Positions 17,352-25,726 of a DNA stretch of 59,583 nt are shown here, piece by piece. The stretch is from an uncultured Roseburia sp. (GTDB lineage: Bacteria > Bacillota > Clostridia > Lachnospirales > Lachnospiraceae). The stretch covers positions 1 to 59,583 of the forward strand of contig CAAELX010000023.1 in NCBI GenBank assembly GCA_900756925.1, in the 5' to 3' direction. Position numbers and translations under genes: made by a program. The first letter of the stretch is position 1. The number at the start of each line of letters is the position of its first letter. Below the pieces are notes generated by a model. The model saw nothing but the letters and a program-made list of their open reading frames with translations, was not told where the DNA came from and did not search any database.

Positions 17352-17670
17352 CATATTTCAGAACATTCCTCGTTTCCGTACATTTGCGCATTTTTTGGGA
17401 ATGTAGTTTATGAAGCCCCACCCAATCCCGGCTCACACTACCGATCGACCGGCAGCGTAGACACCTCGACAACCATGAAATTGAAAAAGAATAATCGGAA
17501 ATTGAGAACCTCATTGGTCGGAAATGGTGTAAGCATTTTTAGAAATATTTAATATACTTAAGGTACCAAATGAAACGACATTCCGAGGACATGTGTAGAA
17601 ATAAAACACTGCAGGTCACATGGAAACATGGCGGTAACGGAAACCGGAATGTAAAAGGGAGGAAAACAAT
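17352..17670 (+). promoter_or_regulatory. Upstream region of the intact ABC operon
   Basis: No gene is seen. A GC-rich island at about 17410-17475 is followed by AT-rich sequence with a possible -10 (TATACT 17553-17558) but no clear -35, as would fit a promoter needing an activator such as the YesN-type regulator. AAAGGGAGGAAA just before 17671 is the ribosome binding site. Confidence 0.4.
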
Positions 17671-19533
17671 ATGAAGAGAAAAAATGCAGCACGTACCCTG
17701 GCTCTTGCATTATGTGCAACGATGCTCACAGGAATGTTTGCAGGTTGTGGCGGTAAAACAGACAGCGGCAATTCTGGAAACACAACAGGAACCGAGAGTG
17801 GATCAGACAGCAGCTCGGTACCGGATACATCCGGCAAAGACACTGATTTTACTATGCTTGCACTGACGGCTATCACGCTGGATCAGTATGACGACTACGA
17901 TGAATATCCGGCAATCGAATACTGGGAAGATATGGAATGGGATGCCAAGGGAGATGGCAATGCGGTGAAGCTTGACTGGGATATCTGGGCACCGACAGCA
18001 GGATCTGAGAGTGACTATGTCAATACACTGATCGCAACAGGTGACTATCCGGATGTTTTAAATCTTCAGTTTGCGAGTGAGTCTGCCGGTCAGCTCTATG
18101 AGGATGGCTGGACACTGGATCTGACCGATTATGTGAATGCCTATATGCCAAATTATAAGGCATGGCTGGCAGAACACCCGGAGATCATTGCAACCAATGA
18201 GGTGGACGGAGAACAGAAATACATTCAGATCTACTCTGGTAACAAGGATCTTGCAGATCCGTGGGGCGGATATATGTACCGTCGTGACTGGATCGTGAAT
18301 TATGGAACCAACCCGGAGACAGGGGAAGCTTTCCACGGAGAATGGGTCGAGAATGAAGATGGAACAAAGGATTGGGTGGACGATGTCGTATTTCCATCCG
18401 GCAATACAGATCCAATCTATATCTCTGACTGGGAATGGATGATGAATATCTTCAAGGGATATGTAGATGGACTTGCTGCAAATGGTGTAGATGGTTATTG
18501 CATGCAGTTACCATATCAGGGCGCAATGCTCACAGGAGATTTATTAACCGGATTCGGAGGTATTGGTGGTGGCATGTATCTGGATGCAGATGGAAATATT
18601 GCATTCGGTGCTACAAGTGAGGGAATGCGTGCTTACACAGAGTGTATGACAAATTGGTATAAGAATGGCTGGATTGACCCGAGCTTTGCTGAGAGAGCAG
18701 GAGATATGTTCTTTATGATTGACGCAACTACGGTCTATACAGGTTCCTGTGGTCTCTGGTATGGTCTTACATCCCAGTTATTAGATGGACTTGCAGGAGA
18801 CGGATCCAATCCGCTCACAGCAAATGCAGTTGTATATGCATGTGCATCTCCGATTAATGATGAATATGGTGATGCATCCGTTCAGAATATCAAGCCTACC
18901 ACCTACTATTCTGGCGGATATCTTGGAACTTCCTGGGTAGTGACAGACAAAGCAGAGGATAAGGACATTGCATCCTTACTGACAGCCATTGATTACTTCT
19001 ACAGCGACGAGGGAAGCTTGTTATTCAGCAAAGGTATTTCAGATGAAATCATGGCATCTGCAAGTGGTGATGAAGACTGGTATCAGAAATATGTAGATCT
19101 TGGTCTTCCGAACGGAACGTATTCTATGGGGGAAGATGAAATTCCGGTGATTGATTCCTCTTTGGTCTATGATAACGAGAACCGTTATGAAGCTGCAGTT
19201 GCATACAGATTATGCGGTATTGCGAGAAACCGGGATGAAAGAGGTTATTCTGATACCATGAAGAAACAGTTCGAGACGTGGACTATGTATGAGGATTCCG
19301 GCCAGATCCAGAACGACATTACATCCCAGCTTTCTGCAGAGGATGCAACCGCATACAGCACAATGGGCAGTGATTCCCAGACAGCAGTAGCACAGTGGCT
19401 GCCACAGTATATCATGGGAACTTATGATGTGACAGATGATGCGGCATGGGAGAACTTCTGTGCAGAGATCGATGCACTTGACTGGCAGTCCAGCCAGGCA
19501 GCACTGCAGGCAGTCATCGACAACGCAAGATAA
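17671..19533 (+). CDS. Extracellular solute-binding lipoprotein (LplA/YtcQ type)
   Basis: A 620-aa binding protein of a carbohydrate ABC importer. The signal peptide ends in the lipobox FAGC (Cys about residue 26), followed by a Gly/Ser/Asp-rich spacer to about residue 55. The mature part is large for the family, with many aromatic residues (DYDEYPAIEYWEDMEW, SDWEWMMNIF), as expected for a complex-oligosaccharide binder. A hairpin separates it from the two permease genes. Its C-terminal 100 residues and signal peptide are duplicated in the pseudogene just upstream. The substrate cannot be read from the sequence; YtcQ-like proteins in Bacillus serve rhamnogalacturonan oligosaccharides. Confidence 0.9.
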   Translation: MKRKNAARTLALALCATMLTGMFAGCGGKTDSGNSGNTTGTESGSDSSSVPDTSGKDTDFTMLALTAITLDQYDDYDEYPAIEYWEDMEWDAKGDGNAVKLDWDIWAPTAGSESDYVNTLIATGDYPDVLNLQFASESAGQLYEDGWTLDLTDYVNAYMPNYKAWLAEHPEIIATNEVDGEQKYIQIYSGNKDLADPWGGYMYRRDWIVNYGTNPETGEAFHGEWVENEDGTKDWVDDVVFPSGNTDPIYISDWEWMMNIFKGYVDGLAANGVDGYCMQLPYQGAMLTGDLLTGFGGIGGGMYLDADGNIAFGATSEGMRAYTECMTNWYKNGWIDPSFAERAGDMFFMIDATTVYTGSCGLWYGLTSQLLDGLAGDGSNPLTANAVVYACASPINDEYGDASVQNIKPTTYYSGGYLGTSWVVTDKAEDKDIASLLTAIDYFYSDEGSLLFSKGISDEIMASASGDEDWYQKYVDLGLPNGTYSMGEDEIPVIDSSLVYDNENRYEAAVAYRLCGIARNRDERGYSDTMKKQFETWTMYEDSGQIQNDITSQLSAEDATAYSTMGSDSQTAVAQWLPQYIMGTYDVTDDAAWENFCAEIDALDWQSSQAALQAVIDNAR

Positions 19534-19578
19534 AGAAAAGCAAAGATGGAAAAGCAGTAAAACGCAATAAAAACCCGG

Positions 19579-19606
19579 GGCACCCTGCTGTCACAGGCAG
19601 GGTGCC
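19579..19606 (+). promoter_or_regulatory. Hairpin between binding protein and permeases
   Basis: GGCACCCTG (19579-19587) pairs perfectly with CAGGGTGCC (19598-19606) across a 10-base loop, followed by TCTTAAC rather than a T-run. It may stabilise the 3' end of the binding-protein mRNA or partly stop transcription so that the permeases are made in smaller amounts. Confidence 0.7.
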
Positions 19607-19631
19607 TCTTAACAAGAAAAAGGAGCGGCAA

Positions 19632-20597
19632 ATGGCGGCAAAGAAGAAAAACAAAGACATTTCTGACAATACACTTGCAAAAAGAATGTCCTGGAAAAAA
19701 GACTGGAAGAAGAACAAGACCATTTATTTCCTGTTCATTCCGTTGGCAGTCTACCTGTTTATTTTCAGTTATATCCCGATGACAGGTATCCTAATGGCAT
19801 TTGAAAATTATAAAGTAAAGCTTGGCTGGTTCCACAGCCCATGGGTTGGCATGGACAACTTCGTGAAGCTGTTTTCCGGATCTGCGTTCCTTTTGGCGTT
19901 CCGAAATACGGCAGCGATGGCAGTCTTAAACCTGGTGATCGGATTCCTGCCGCCAATCATTCTGGCAATCCTCTTCTCCGAGGCAAGATGGATTCCGTTC
20001 CGTCGTGTGGCACAGTTGATTTCTTACATGCCGAACTTCGTATCAACCGTCGTTGTATGTAACCTGTTACAGCAGTTCATGGGAAAAGACGGTCCGATCA
20101 CATTGATCTTATCTTCTGTTTTCGGACTGGAGAATAAGAACTGGCTGGCAGACAACCAGATCCCGGTATTCTGGATCATTTACGCATTGATGAATGTCTG
20201 GATCGGAATGGGCTGGGGCTCCATCATTCAGACAACCGCAATCTCCAATGTCAATGGAGAATTAAAAGAAGCAGCAGCGCTTGACGGTGCAAATCGTTGG
20301 CAGAGAGTATGGCATATTGTCATTCCTTCTCTGATTCCACTCTGCATGATGCAGCTGACGCTGGCAGTTGGAACGATGTTCATGGCTGGCTGGGACAAGA
20401 TCCTGATCCTCTATATGCCGACTACTTATAACGTGACAGATGTACTTTATACTTATACATACCGTATGGCATTCGGTTCCAAGGTTGACTATGGTCTGTC
20501 CACCGCATCCGGATTATTCCAGTCCCTGCTTGGTACAGCACTCCTGCTGATCTCCAACAAGCTGAATAACAAGGCAACCGGATACTCATTATACTAG
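19632..20597 (+). CDS. ABC sugar permease (LplB/YteP-like)
   Basis: A 321-aa inner-membrane permease with six predicted helices, of the binding-protein-dependent type 1 import family. The EAA loop that contacts the ATPase reads LKEAAALDGANRWQRVWHIVIPSL at about residues 215-238. A basic N-terminus (KKKNKD..KKDWKKNK) precedes the first helix. The ATG at 19632 is preferred because AAAAAGGAG lies at the right distance. The ATG at 19602 falls inside the hairpin. It forms a pair with the following gene, and no ATPase gene is present nearby. Confidence 0.92.
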   Translation: MAAKKKNKDISDNTLAKRMSWKKDWKKNKTIYFLFIPLAVYLFIFSYIPMTGILMAFENYKVKLGWFHSPWVGMDNFVKLFSGSAFLLAFRNTAAMAVLNLVIGFLPPIILAILFSEARWIPFRRVAQLISYMPNFVSTVVVCNLLQQFMGKDGPITLILSSVFGLENKNWLADNQIPVFWIIYALMNVWIGMGWGSIIQTTAISNVNGELKEAAALDGANRWQRVWHIVIPSLIPLCMMQLTLAVGTMFMAGWDKILILYMPTTYNVTDVLYTYTYRMAFGSKVDYGLSTASGLFQSLLGTALLLISNKLNNKATGYSLY

Positions 20598-20614
20598 GAA
20601 GGAGGGAGACAGAT

Positions 20615-21556
20615 ATGACAAGAAGAGAAGAACGTAAAATGGAAAAGATGCGTGAGAAGATTGAAGAGCAGAACCAGAAATTATCCATGGTCGTACATCC
20701 TGGATTATGGGGAACAGTTGCAGATATCGCGATCATGGCAGTGATCGCTCTCGTGGCATTTATCTGCATCATCCCTCTGTGGCATGTAGTAATGTGTTCC
20801 GTTTCCGATGGGTTTACTTTACTATCCCATGAAGGAATGGCATGGAAACCGGTAGGTGGCTTCACCTTAAACGGATACAAGTTATTATTCCAGGATTCCT
20901 CCATTATCTCCGGCTATATGAACACGATTATTTATGTAATTGGTGGAACACTCCTCGGACTGGTGATGAATATTTTTGCAGGCTATATTTTAAGCCGTGC
21001 TACAAAGCTCCGCGGTTTTATGATCCTGTACTGCGTATTTACAACCATGTTCAATGGTGGTACGGTTCCGACCTACATGGTCATCCGTGCACTTGGCATG
21101 ACAGGAACCAGATGGTCCTTAATTATCCCGGGATGTACGAACGCCGTGTTTATGCTCCTTGTAATGAACTCCTTCGCACAGGTTGACAAGTCCTATGTCG
21201 AGGCTGCAGAGATCGACGGAGCAGGTCATCTCGCTATCATGTTCAGGGTTATGTGGCCGCAGTGCAAAGGTATGGCATTAGTAACCGCGATCAACACAGC
21301 TATCATGAAATGGAACTCTTGGTTCGAAGCTTCCATCTATGTGCCGAACAATACGGAGTATTGGCCATTACAGCTGTGGGTAAAGAAGATCACAGCGAAT
21401 GCGACCGACTACCTGAAGGCTGCCACACCGAACTACGACAAAGGACTGTTACAGTACTGCGTCATCGTAGCAGCAACATTACCAATCCTAATTGCGTTCC
21501 CATTCTTCATTAAGAAGCTGGAAAAAGGTATGGTACTTGGCGGTGTGAAGGGCTAA
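20615..21556 (+). CDS. ABC sugar permease (LplC/YtcP-like)
   Basis: A 313-aa second permease subunit with about six helices. The EAA loop is VEAAEIDGAGHLAIMFRVMWPQ at about residues 195-216, and the segment MVLGGVKG at the end is typical of the LplC group. The N-terminus is strongly charged (TRREERKMEKMREKIEEQNQK) and cytoplasmic. It follows its partner by 17 bases after GGAAGGAGGGAG, and a strong terminator follows. It completes a binding protein plus two permeases; the ATPase must come from elsewhere. Confidence 0.92.
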   Translation: MTRREERKMEKMREKIEEQNQKLSMVVHPGLWGTVADIAIMAVIALVAFICIIPLWHVVMCSVSDGFTLLSHEGMAWKPVGGFTLNGYKLLFQDSSIISGYMNTIIYVIGGTLLGLVMNIFAGYILSRATKLRGFMILYCVFTTMFNGGTVPTYMVIRALGMTGTRWSLIIPGCTNAVFMLLVMNSFAQVDKSYVEAAEIDGAGHLAIMFRVMWPQCKGMALVTAINTAIMKWNSWFEASIYVPNNTEYWPLQLWVKKITANATDYLKAATPNYDKGLLQYCVIVAATLPILIAFPFFIKKLEKGMVLGGVKG

Positions 21557-21582
21557 GGCTTATGATTGAAATATGAAAAAAG

Positions 21583-21631
21583 AAAACCATGTGATGCAAG
21601 GCTTTTGAAAAGTCTGTATCACATGGTTTTT
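21583..21631 (+). terminator. Terminator of the first ABC operon
   Basis: AAAACCATGTGAT (21583-21595) pairs with ATCACATGGTTTT (21618-21630) across a 22-base loop, ending in a T-run. Its A-run on the left could also serve the minus-strand genes from the right. Confidence 0.88.
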
Positions 21632-21709
21632 GTTGTTACAATGAAAAGACACGAAGCATACATCAGCTGTTTCGGACTAGAAATAGTTACAGAGCAGGCA
21701 TTCCTTATT

Positions 21710-22165
21710 CTAATGAATAGCTCCATGTTCCCGGTGAATCAGATGTGACAGCCCGTTAAAAAGCTTCTGGGGAAGCGCAAATCCAAAAATAATACCGAGC
21801 ACGATCGAACCGGCAACCTTGATGGTGCTGATCCCGTATTGGGAAAACTGATGCATCTCTCCCATAATAAAATAGTAGGAAGTGTAATAAATACCGGCTC
21901 CCGGGACAAGCGGGAAAATGCCGGTCAGAAGATAAATCGTAACCGGATTCCTGCGGATGGCAGAAAGGGTACGCGCCACAAGTGTGAGGGTTAAGGTGGC
22001 AATCAGGTTGGCAATGGCAGCGTTGGTATGCAGGTCTAAGCTTATAATATAGACCATCCAGCCGATCGCACCGGTCAGTCCGCAGAACAGCAGTTCTTTT
22101 TGCGGAGCAGAAAATAAAACAGCAAACGATAACGTTGCCAATAAACTTACAAGAAATTGAATCAT
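21710..22165 (-). CDS. Threonine/serine exporter-like protein, small subunit (ThrE C-terminal type)
   Basis: A 151-aa protein of about five hydrophobic helices matching the C-terminal half of ThrE (DUF3815/ThrE_2 type), with the pattern IFPLVPGAGIYYTSYYFI typical of the family. In Corynebacterium ThrE is one polypeptide with two membrane halves, while Firmicutes often split it into two genes as here. It overlaps the larger-subunit gene by four bases, so the two are probably translated together. The substrate is assumed from the family and not tested. Confidence 0.88.
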   Translation of the reverse strand: MIQFLVSLLATLSFAVLFSAPQKELLFCGLTGAIGWMVYIISLDLHTNAAIANLIATLTLTLVARTLSAIRRNPVTIYLLTGIFPLVPGAGIYYTSYYFIMGEMHQFSQYGISTIKVAGSIVLGIIFGFALPQKLFNGLSHLIHREHGAIH

Positions 22166-22941
22166 GCTAACAGAGTACCTCCTGTGATCAGGCGATAAAT
22201 TGTGATGACAGCGCCGACACCGACCGCAATGGAAAAGGCAGTCAGGATCGCATCTAACATATGGATCGCGCCGGAAAGATAATCGCCGTTAAAAAAGTCG
22301 CGGATCGAAGTTGTCAAGGCAATTCCAGGGACAAGCGGCATAATGTCACCGATGACGACTTTATCCTGTAAAATTGGAAGTCCTGTTGACAAAGTCAGAA
22401 TGCTCAAAAAAGTTACGATCGCACTTCCTAATATATTCGTGATGAACTTCGATTCCAGATGCTTGTCGGAGACGAACAGAAAGATCTGCAAAACAAGTCC
22501 GATAAAAAAAGCGACAAAGGCATCGAGAGCCGTGCCCCCAAACAGATAACTAAATCCGGCACTTCCGAGCCCGCAGAAAAAAATATTCGTGAGTTTGGAA
22601 TAATTCGGGATTGACTTACATTCCTCAAGGCGTACCCACGCATCGCGCAGGGAACATTCATGGGAGCAGATTTCACGGGAAAGCTGGTTTAAAGCAGCAA
22701 TCCGGCCAAGATGGGTGCTTCCGAGCGGCACATGCCTTATCATACTACACGCGTCTTCTTTACTTTCATTTGCACTGGCAAAAATACCGTTTGACAGTAC
22801 ATATACATCGCAGTCAGTGATCTCATATGCTTTTAAAATGTGAAGAACCGTGTCCTCCACGCGGTAGACCTCAGCGCCGTTGCGAAGCAGGGCATCCCCG
22901 GTCTCTACGGCGAGCGTTAATATTTCCTTTGTTACAGCCAT
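22162..22941 (-). CDS. Threonine/serine exporter-like protein, large subunit (DUF1212/ThrE N-terminal type)
   Basis: A 259-aa protein. The first 110 or so residues are soluble, with the family start (ILTLAVETGDALLRNGAEVYRVEDT), followed by about five membrane helices. The segment GDIMPLVPGIALTTSIRDFFNGDYLSG is the ThrE signature, with Pro-Gly and Arg-Asp residues conserved. GAGAGGAAA precedes the ATG. It is first in a two-gene unit with the small subunit, divergent from the sporulation genes. Confidence 0.9.
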   Translation of the reverse strand: MAVTKEILTLAVETGDALLRNGAEVYRVEDTVLHILKAYEITDCDVYVLSNGIFASANESKEDACSMIRHVPLGSTHLGRIAALNQLSREICSHECSLRDAWVRLEECKSIPNYSKLTNIFFCGLGSAGFSYLFGGTALDAFVAFFIGLVLQIFLFVSDKHLESKFITNILGSAIVTFLSILTLSTGLPILQDKVVIGDIMPLVPGIALTTSIRDFFNGDYLSGAIHMLDAILTAFSIAVGVGAVITIYRLITGGTLLA

Positions 22942-23175
22942 AGCTGATTTCCTCTCTTTTTACTCAGGGCAATGAAAAACCTATGAAGTATATTTTTTAT
23001 TGTCCTGATATCTATTCTGCCCGAAGAAACAGATTCTATTTTCCAGACAGCAAAAAAATATTCATTACAGATCCGGAATGTATGCAGGAAATGCTGTCTC
23101 CGGGGAGTAATAAATATTCCTATAAGAAAGTAACATGTTTCCGGGAAAAAAGCAATGAGCCGTGTGAAAGAAAAC

Positions 23176-23204
23176 GTATATTTTTCGGGAAACGAGAGAC
23201 ACTA
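23176..23204 (+). promoter_or_regulatory. Possible forespore sigma factor promoter before the spoVA genes
   Basis: GTATA (23176-23180) and AGAGACACTA (23195-23204) with a 14-base gap resemble the sigma-F/sigma-G pattern, with one mismatch in the -10 and a slightly short gap. spoVA genes are made in the forespore in Bacillus. The evidence is weak. The rest of 22942-23241 holds no credible gene. Confidence 0.25.
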
Positions 23205-23241
23205 TCCCTAGAAAAAGACAAAAAGGAAAGAAGGAACTTTT

Positions 23242-23406
23242 ATGGACAGAAAAAAATACCGCATCTGCATCATTTTCCTGCTCGTGTGCATTGTGGCAGG
23301 GACAGCTGCCCTGTATTTCTGGAAGGGGAGAAAAGAGAGTGTTCCAAAGGAGGGTGTGCTGGTGCAGGAGATGGAAGACTTTGTGGATGATGAGGTAACG
23401 GCATGA
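23242..23406 (+). CDS. 54-aa single-pass membrane protein preceding spoVAA
   Basis: An unlisted small ORF. The protein begins MDRKKYRICIIFLLVCIVAG, has one transmembrane helix (about residues 8-27), a basic patch (WKGRKE) and an acidic tail (QEMEDFVDDEVTA). A GAAAGAAGGAAC ribosome binding site precedes the ATG, and the stop overlaps the start of spoVAA as ATGA, the classic sign of translational coupling. I do not recognise the family. The overlap and the position suggest a sporulation role, perhaps as a partner of the SpoVA proteins. A longer frame covering the same DNA (22983-23390) has no such coupling and is rejected. Confidence 0.72.
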   Translation: MDRKKYRICIIFLLVCIVAGTAALYFWKGRKESVPKEGVLVQEMEDFVDDEVTA

Positions 23407-24047
23407 GAAAGACCACTACCCTTCATTTGAAAATCGGGCGGAATACAGTCGTTTGGGACAGGCAGGTCAGACTTTCCGATATCGCGGATATGGAGTGCAC
23501 CGATGAGGCGGCGCTGCGCCAGTTGAAGCAGAAAAAAATCTATACCTTCCGGGAGGACACCGGCAGCAGGAAAAACCAGTTAGTCGTGGTATCCGTGTTA
23601 AAAATTATGGAAGAGATCCATAAAGACTACCCGGAGCTTGAGATCTCAAACGAGGGCGAGACCGATTTTATCATAGAATATGTGCCGTTCCCGGAGAAGC
23701 CGGAGTGGGTGAATATCACAAAAACAATCGTACTTTGTATTCTCATCTTCTTCGGGGCGGCATTTACCATCATGGCGTTCAACAACGATGTGGGGGTCGG
23801 GGACGTGTTTGCCAAATTTTACCATCAGGTGACAGGGATAGAATCAGACGGTGTGACTGAGCTTGAAATTTGTTATTCCATCGGTCTGTCGTTTGGCATC
23901 CTCATTTTCTTCAACCATGTAGGCCGCAAGAAAATCACGCACGACCCGACGCCAATTCAGATCGAGATGCGCAAATACGAGAGCGATCTGGACACGGCGT
24001 TTATTGAGAATGCGGGAAGAAAGGGACACAGTATCGATGTGGATTAG
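23403..24047 (+). CDS. spoVAA: Stage V sporulation protein AA
   Basis: A 214-aa SpoVAA homologue. The N-terminal soluble domain (residues 1-95) has the typical start (TLHLKIGRNTVVWDRQVRLSDIADMEC split over two beta motifs), followed by two membrane helices (about 103-125 and 150-170) and a charged C-terminus. SpoVA proteins form the channel that moves calcium dipicolinate into the forespore and out during germination; SpoVAA and SpoVAB are accessory members of the operon. It overlaps both neighbours (four bases with the 54-aa gene, eleven with spoVAB), so all three are one unit. Confidence 0.92.
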   Translation: MRKTTTLHLKIGRNTVVWDRQVRLSDIADMECTDEAALRQLKQKKIYTFREDTGSRKNQLVVVSVLKIMEEIHKDYPELEISNEGETDFIIEYVPFPEKPEWVNITKTIVLCILIFFGAAFTIMAFNNDVGVGDVFAKFYHQVTGIESDGVTELEICYSIGLSFGILIFFNHVGRKKITHDPTPIQIEMRKYESDLDTAFIENAGRKGHSIDVD

Positions 24048-24465
24048 ACATTTGTTTTTAGGGTTTATCGGACTTGCGGCGGGTGGTGCGGTGGCGGCTG
24101 GAACCTTCGCCTTCATCATTGTGATCGGTGTCGTCCCACGTATGATCGCGAAATGTAACCTTGCAAAACACACTGTCCTGTTTGAAAACATGATCGTGTT
24201 CGGCGGGATTGTAGGGAATCTGATCTCCGTCTTCACCGGGCTGCCGCTTCCTCTCGGAAGAGGTCTTCTCATGCTGTTCGGCTTAAGCGCCGGGATTTTC
24301 GTCGGCTGTATTGCCGTCGCGCTCGCTGAGATCCTAAACACTTTCCCAATCCTCTTCCGCAGATTCCGGATCAAAGAAGGCCTGCCATGGATCATGCTCT
24401 TTATGGCACTTGGGAAGAGTGTGGGATCCATGTATTACTTTTTGATGCATATGGCGGCAGAGTGA
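24037..24465 (+). CDS. spoVAB: Stage V sporulation protein AB
   Basis: A 142-aa membrane protein with about four helices. The N-terminus FLGFIGLAAGGAVAAGTFAF and the segment GLPLPLGRGLLMLFGLSAGIFVG match SpoVAB. The ATG at 24037 follows GAAGAAAGGGAC and lies within the end of spoVAA. An ATG at 24004 would add residues encoded inside spoVAA and was rejected. The remaining spoVA genes (C, D, E) do not follow, so in this genome the A-B pair is separated from the channel genes. Confidence 0.92.
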   Translation: MWIRHLFLGFIGLAAGGAVAAGTFAFIIVIGVVPRMIAKCNLAKHTVLFENMIVFGGIVGNLISVFTGLPLPLGRGLLMLFGLSAGIFVGCIAVALAEILNTFPILFRRFRIKEGLPWIMLFMALGKSVGSMYYFLMHMAAE

Positions 24466-24512
24466 TGTTTTTTCAAATAATAGCATTTTTTAGCGCAGCC
24501 GGAAATGGATGT

Positions 24513-24541
24513 TTGACGAAAAAGCCAGAAGAGAATAAAAT
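24513..24541 (+). promoter_or_regulatory. Sigma-A-type promoter for the 110-aa ORF
   Basis: TTGACG (24513-24518), a 17-base gap and TAAAAT (24536-24541): five of six matches in each box. The ATG at 24581 is 40 bases downstream. Confidence 0.65.
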
Positions 24542-24580
24542 AGAAAGGTATTAGATCTATTTGAAAGAAAGGCACATCCC

Positions 24581-24913
24581 ATGGTAACATCCATCGCACG
24601 CCAGAGCGTGATTTTAAAATGCAACATGCAAAAAGCTATTATGTTAGGCAACTACGAATTCTATTACGGTGCAGGACTTTTGACCAAGATCGCCGGGGTA
24701 GAGATCCCGGACGACTGCAAGCCGTTAGAGCTAAAGGAACTGATTACGGAAAAAATACCCTCCATCACGCCGAAAGATGAGAAGGAGACATATCTTTTAC
24801 ATATTTTAGAGGAATTCACGCCGGGGGAAGAGTATGACGACCAGATGAAGGAGCTGCTGCTCTGGGGAAAAGGGGAGCAATATCTGTGGAGTGTCAATAT
24901 CCCGACAGCATAG
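24581..24913 (+). CDS. Uncharacterised 110-aa protein
   Basis: I do not recognise this protein. It is soluble, with a short hydrophobic or basic start, a central acidic/lysine-rich helical part (KPLELKELITEKIPSITPKD) and a C-terminal WGKGEQYLWSV segment. There is no signal peptide, cysteine motif or nucleotide-binding loop. An AAAGAAAGG ribosome binding site and a good promoter upstream support that it is expressed. It stands between spoVAB and a HAD phosphatase gene 74 bases away, and nothing in the context gives a job. Confidence 0.65.
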   Translation: MVTSIARQSVILKCNMQKAIMLGNYEFYYGAGLLTKIAGVEIPDDCKPLELKELITEKIPSITPKDEKETYLLHILEEFTPGEEYDDQMKELLLWGKGEQYLWSVNIPTA

Positions 24914-24987
24914 GACTTTGGAATGTATAGAACTATGCAGCAGACGATCAAAATAACGAAATATACAAAATACGAAAAGATGGTGAA

Positions 24988-25653
24988 ATGATGAATACAA
25001 AAATAAAAGCAGTGATCTTCGATCTCGACGGCACCCTGATCGACACGGAAAAATACTACAGGACATGCTGGCCGCTCGCACTGGAAAAGTTCGGGTATCA
25101 TATCACAGACGAACAGGTGCTCTCCCTGCGGTCACTTGGAAGACCGTATGCGCCGGAGCGGCTGAAAGAGATGATGAACGATCCAAAGCTTGACTATACG
25201 GCAATCCGCAATTACAGAAAAGAACTTGTGGAGAAATGTATGGAGGAGAACGGGATCGAACTGAAAAAAGGCGCGAAAGAGATCCTTACCTGGTTAAAAG
25301 AGCACCAGATCAAAAGGGCGATCGCGACAGCGAATGATGAGGAGCGTGCAGCGCGTTATCTGAAGAAAATCGGGTTATATGAGTATTTCGACGAAATCAT
25401 CTGTGCGACCATGGTGTCCTGTGGAAAACCGGCACCGGATACATACACATACGCGTGCAGTAAGTTAGGGCTTGCACCGGAAGCCTGCATGGCAGTGGAA
25501 GATTCCCCGAACGGCGTCGAGAGTGCATACCGTGCAGGCTGTCAGGTCGTGATGGTGCCGGATCAGACGAAGCCGGATGCAGCACTCCGCAAAAAGCTGA
25601 CCGCGTGTGTGGACTCACTGGAAGATATTGAACTGCTGCTTGCAGAGGGCTGA
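24988..25653 (+). CDS. HAD-superfamily phosphatase (beta-phosphoglucomutase/phosphoglycolate phosphatase-like)
   Basis: A 221-aa soluble HAD hydrolase of subfamily IA. Motif I is VIFDLDGTLIDTEKYY (nucleophile Asp in DLDGT), motif II is the IATAND segment, motif III is the Lys in CGKPAPDTY, and motif IV is MAVEDSPNGVESA. A four-helix cap lies between residues 18 and 85. Such enzymes dephosphorylate small sugar phosphates or act as beta-phosphoglucomutases, and the sequence does not settle the substrate. Two adjacent ATG codons (24988 and 24991) are possible starts. Confidence 0.88.
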   Translation: MMNTKIKAVIFDLDGTLIDTEKYYRTCWPLALEKFGYHITDEQVLSLRSLGRPYAPERLKEMMNDPKLDYTAIRNYRKELVEKCMEENGIELKKGAKEILTWLKEHQIKRAIATANDEERAARYLKKIGLYEYFDEIICATMVSCGKPAPDTYTYACSKLGLAPEACMAVEDSPNGVESAYRAGCQVVMVPDQTKPDAALRKKLTACVDSLEDIELLLAEG

Positions 25654-25661
25654 TTTCCCGC

Positions 25662-25691
25662 TTGACGAAAAAAGCGTTTTTATTATATGAT
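25662..25691 (+). promoter_or_regulatory. Promoter of lepA
   Basis: TTGACG (25662-25667), an 18-base gap and TATGAT (25686-25691), each five of six consensus bases. The start of translation is about 36 bases further on. Confidence 0.65.
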
Positions 25692-25726
25692 AGTTGAGCA
25701 ATGTTTTATATTTTGGAGGAAAAAGA

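Noticed and set aside
17401..17480. GC-rich stretch considered as a tRNA
   Set aside because: I could not form an acceptor stem, anticodon arm or T-loop (GTTCRA-like) at the right distances.
22983..23390. 135-codon plus-strand frame before spoVAA
   Set aside because: It overlaps the 54-aa gene in another frame, is basic and aromatic without any domain, and ends without coupling to spoVAA, whereas the 54-aa frame does couple.
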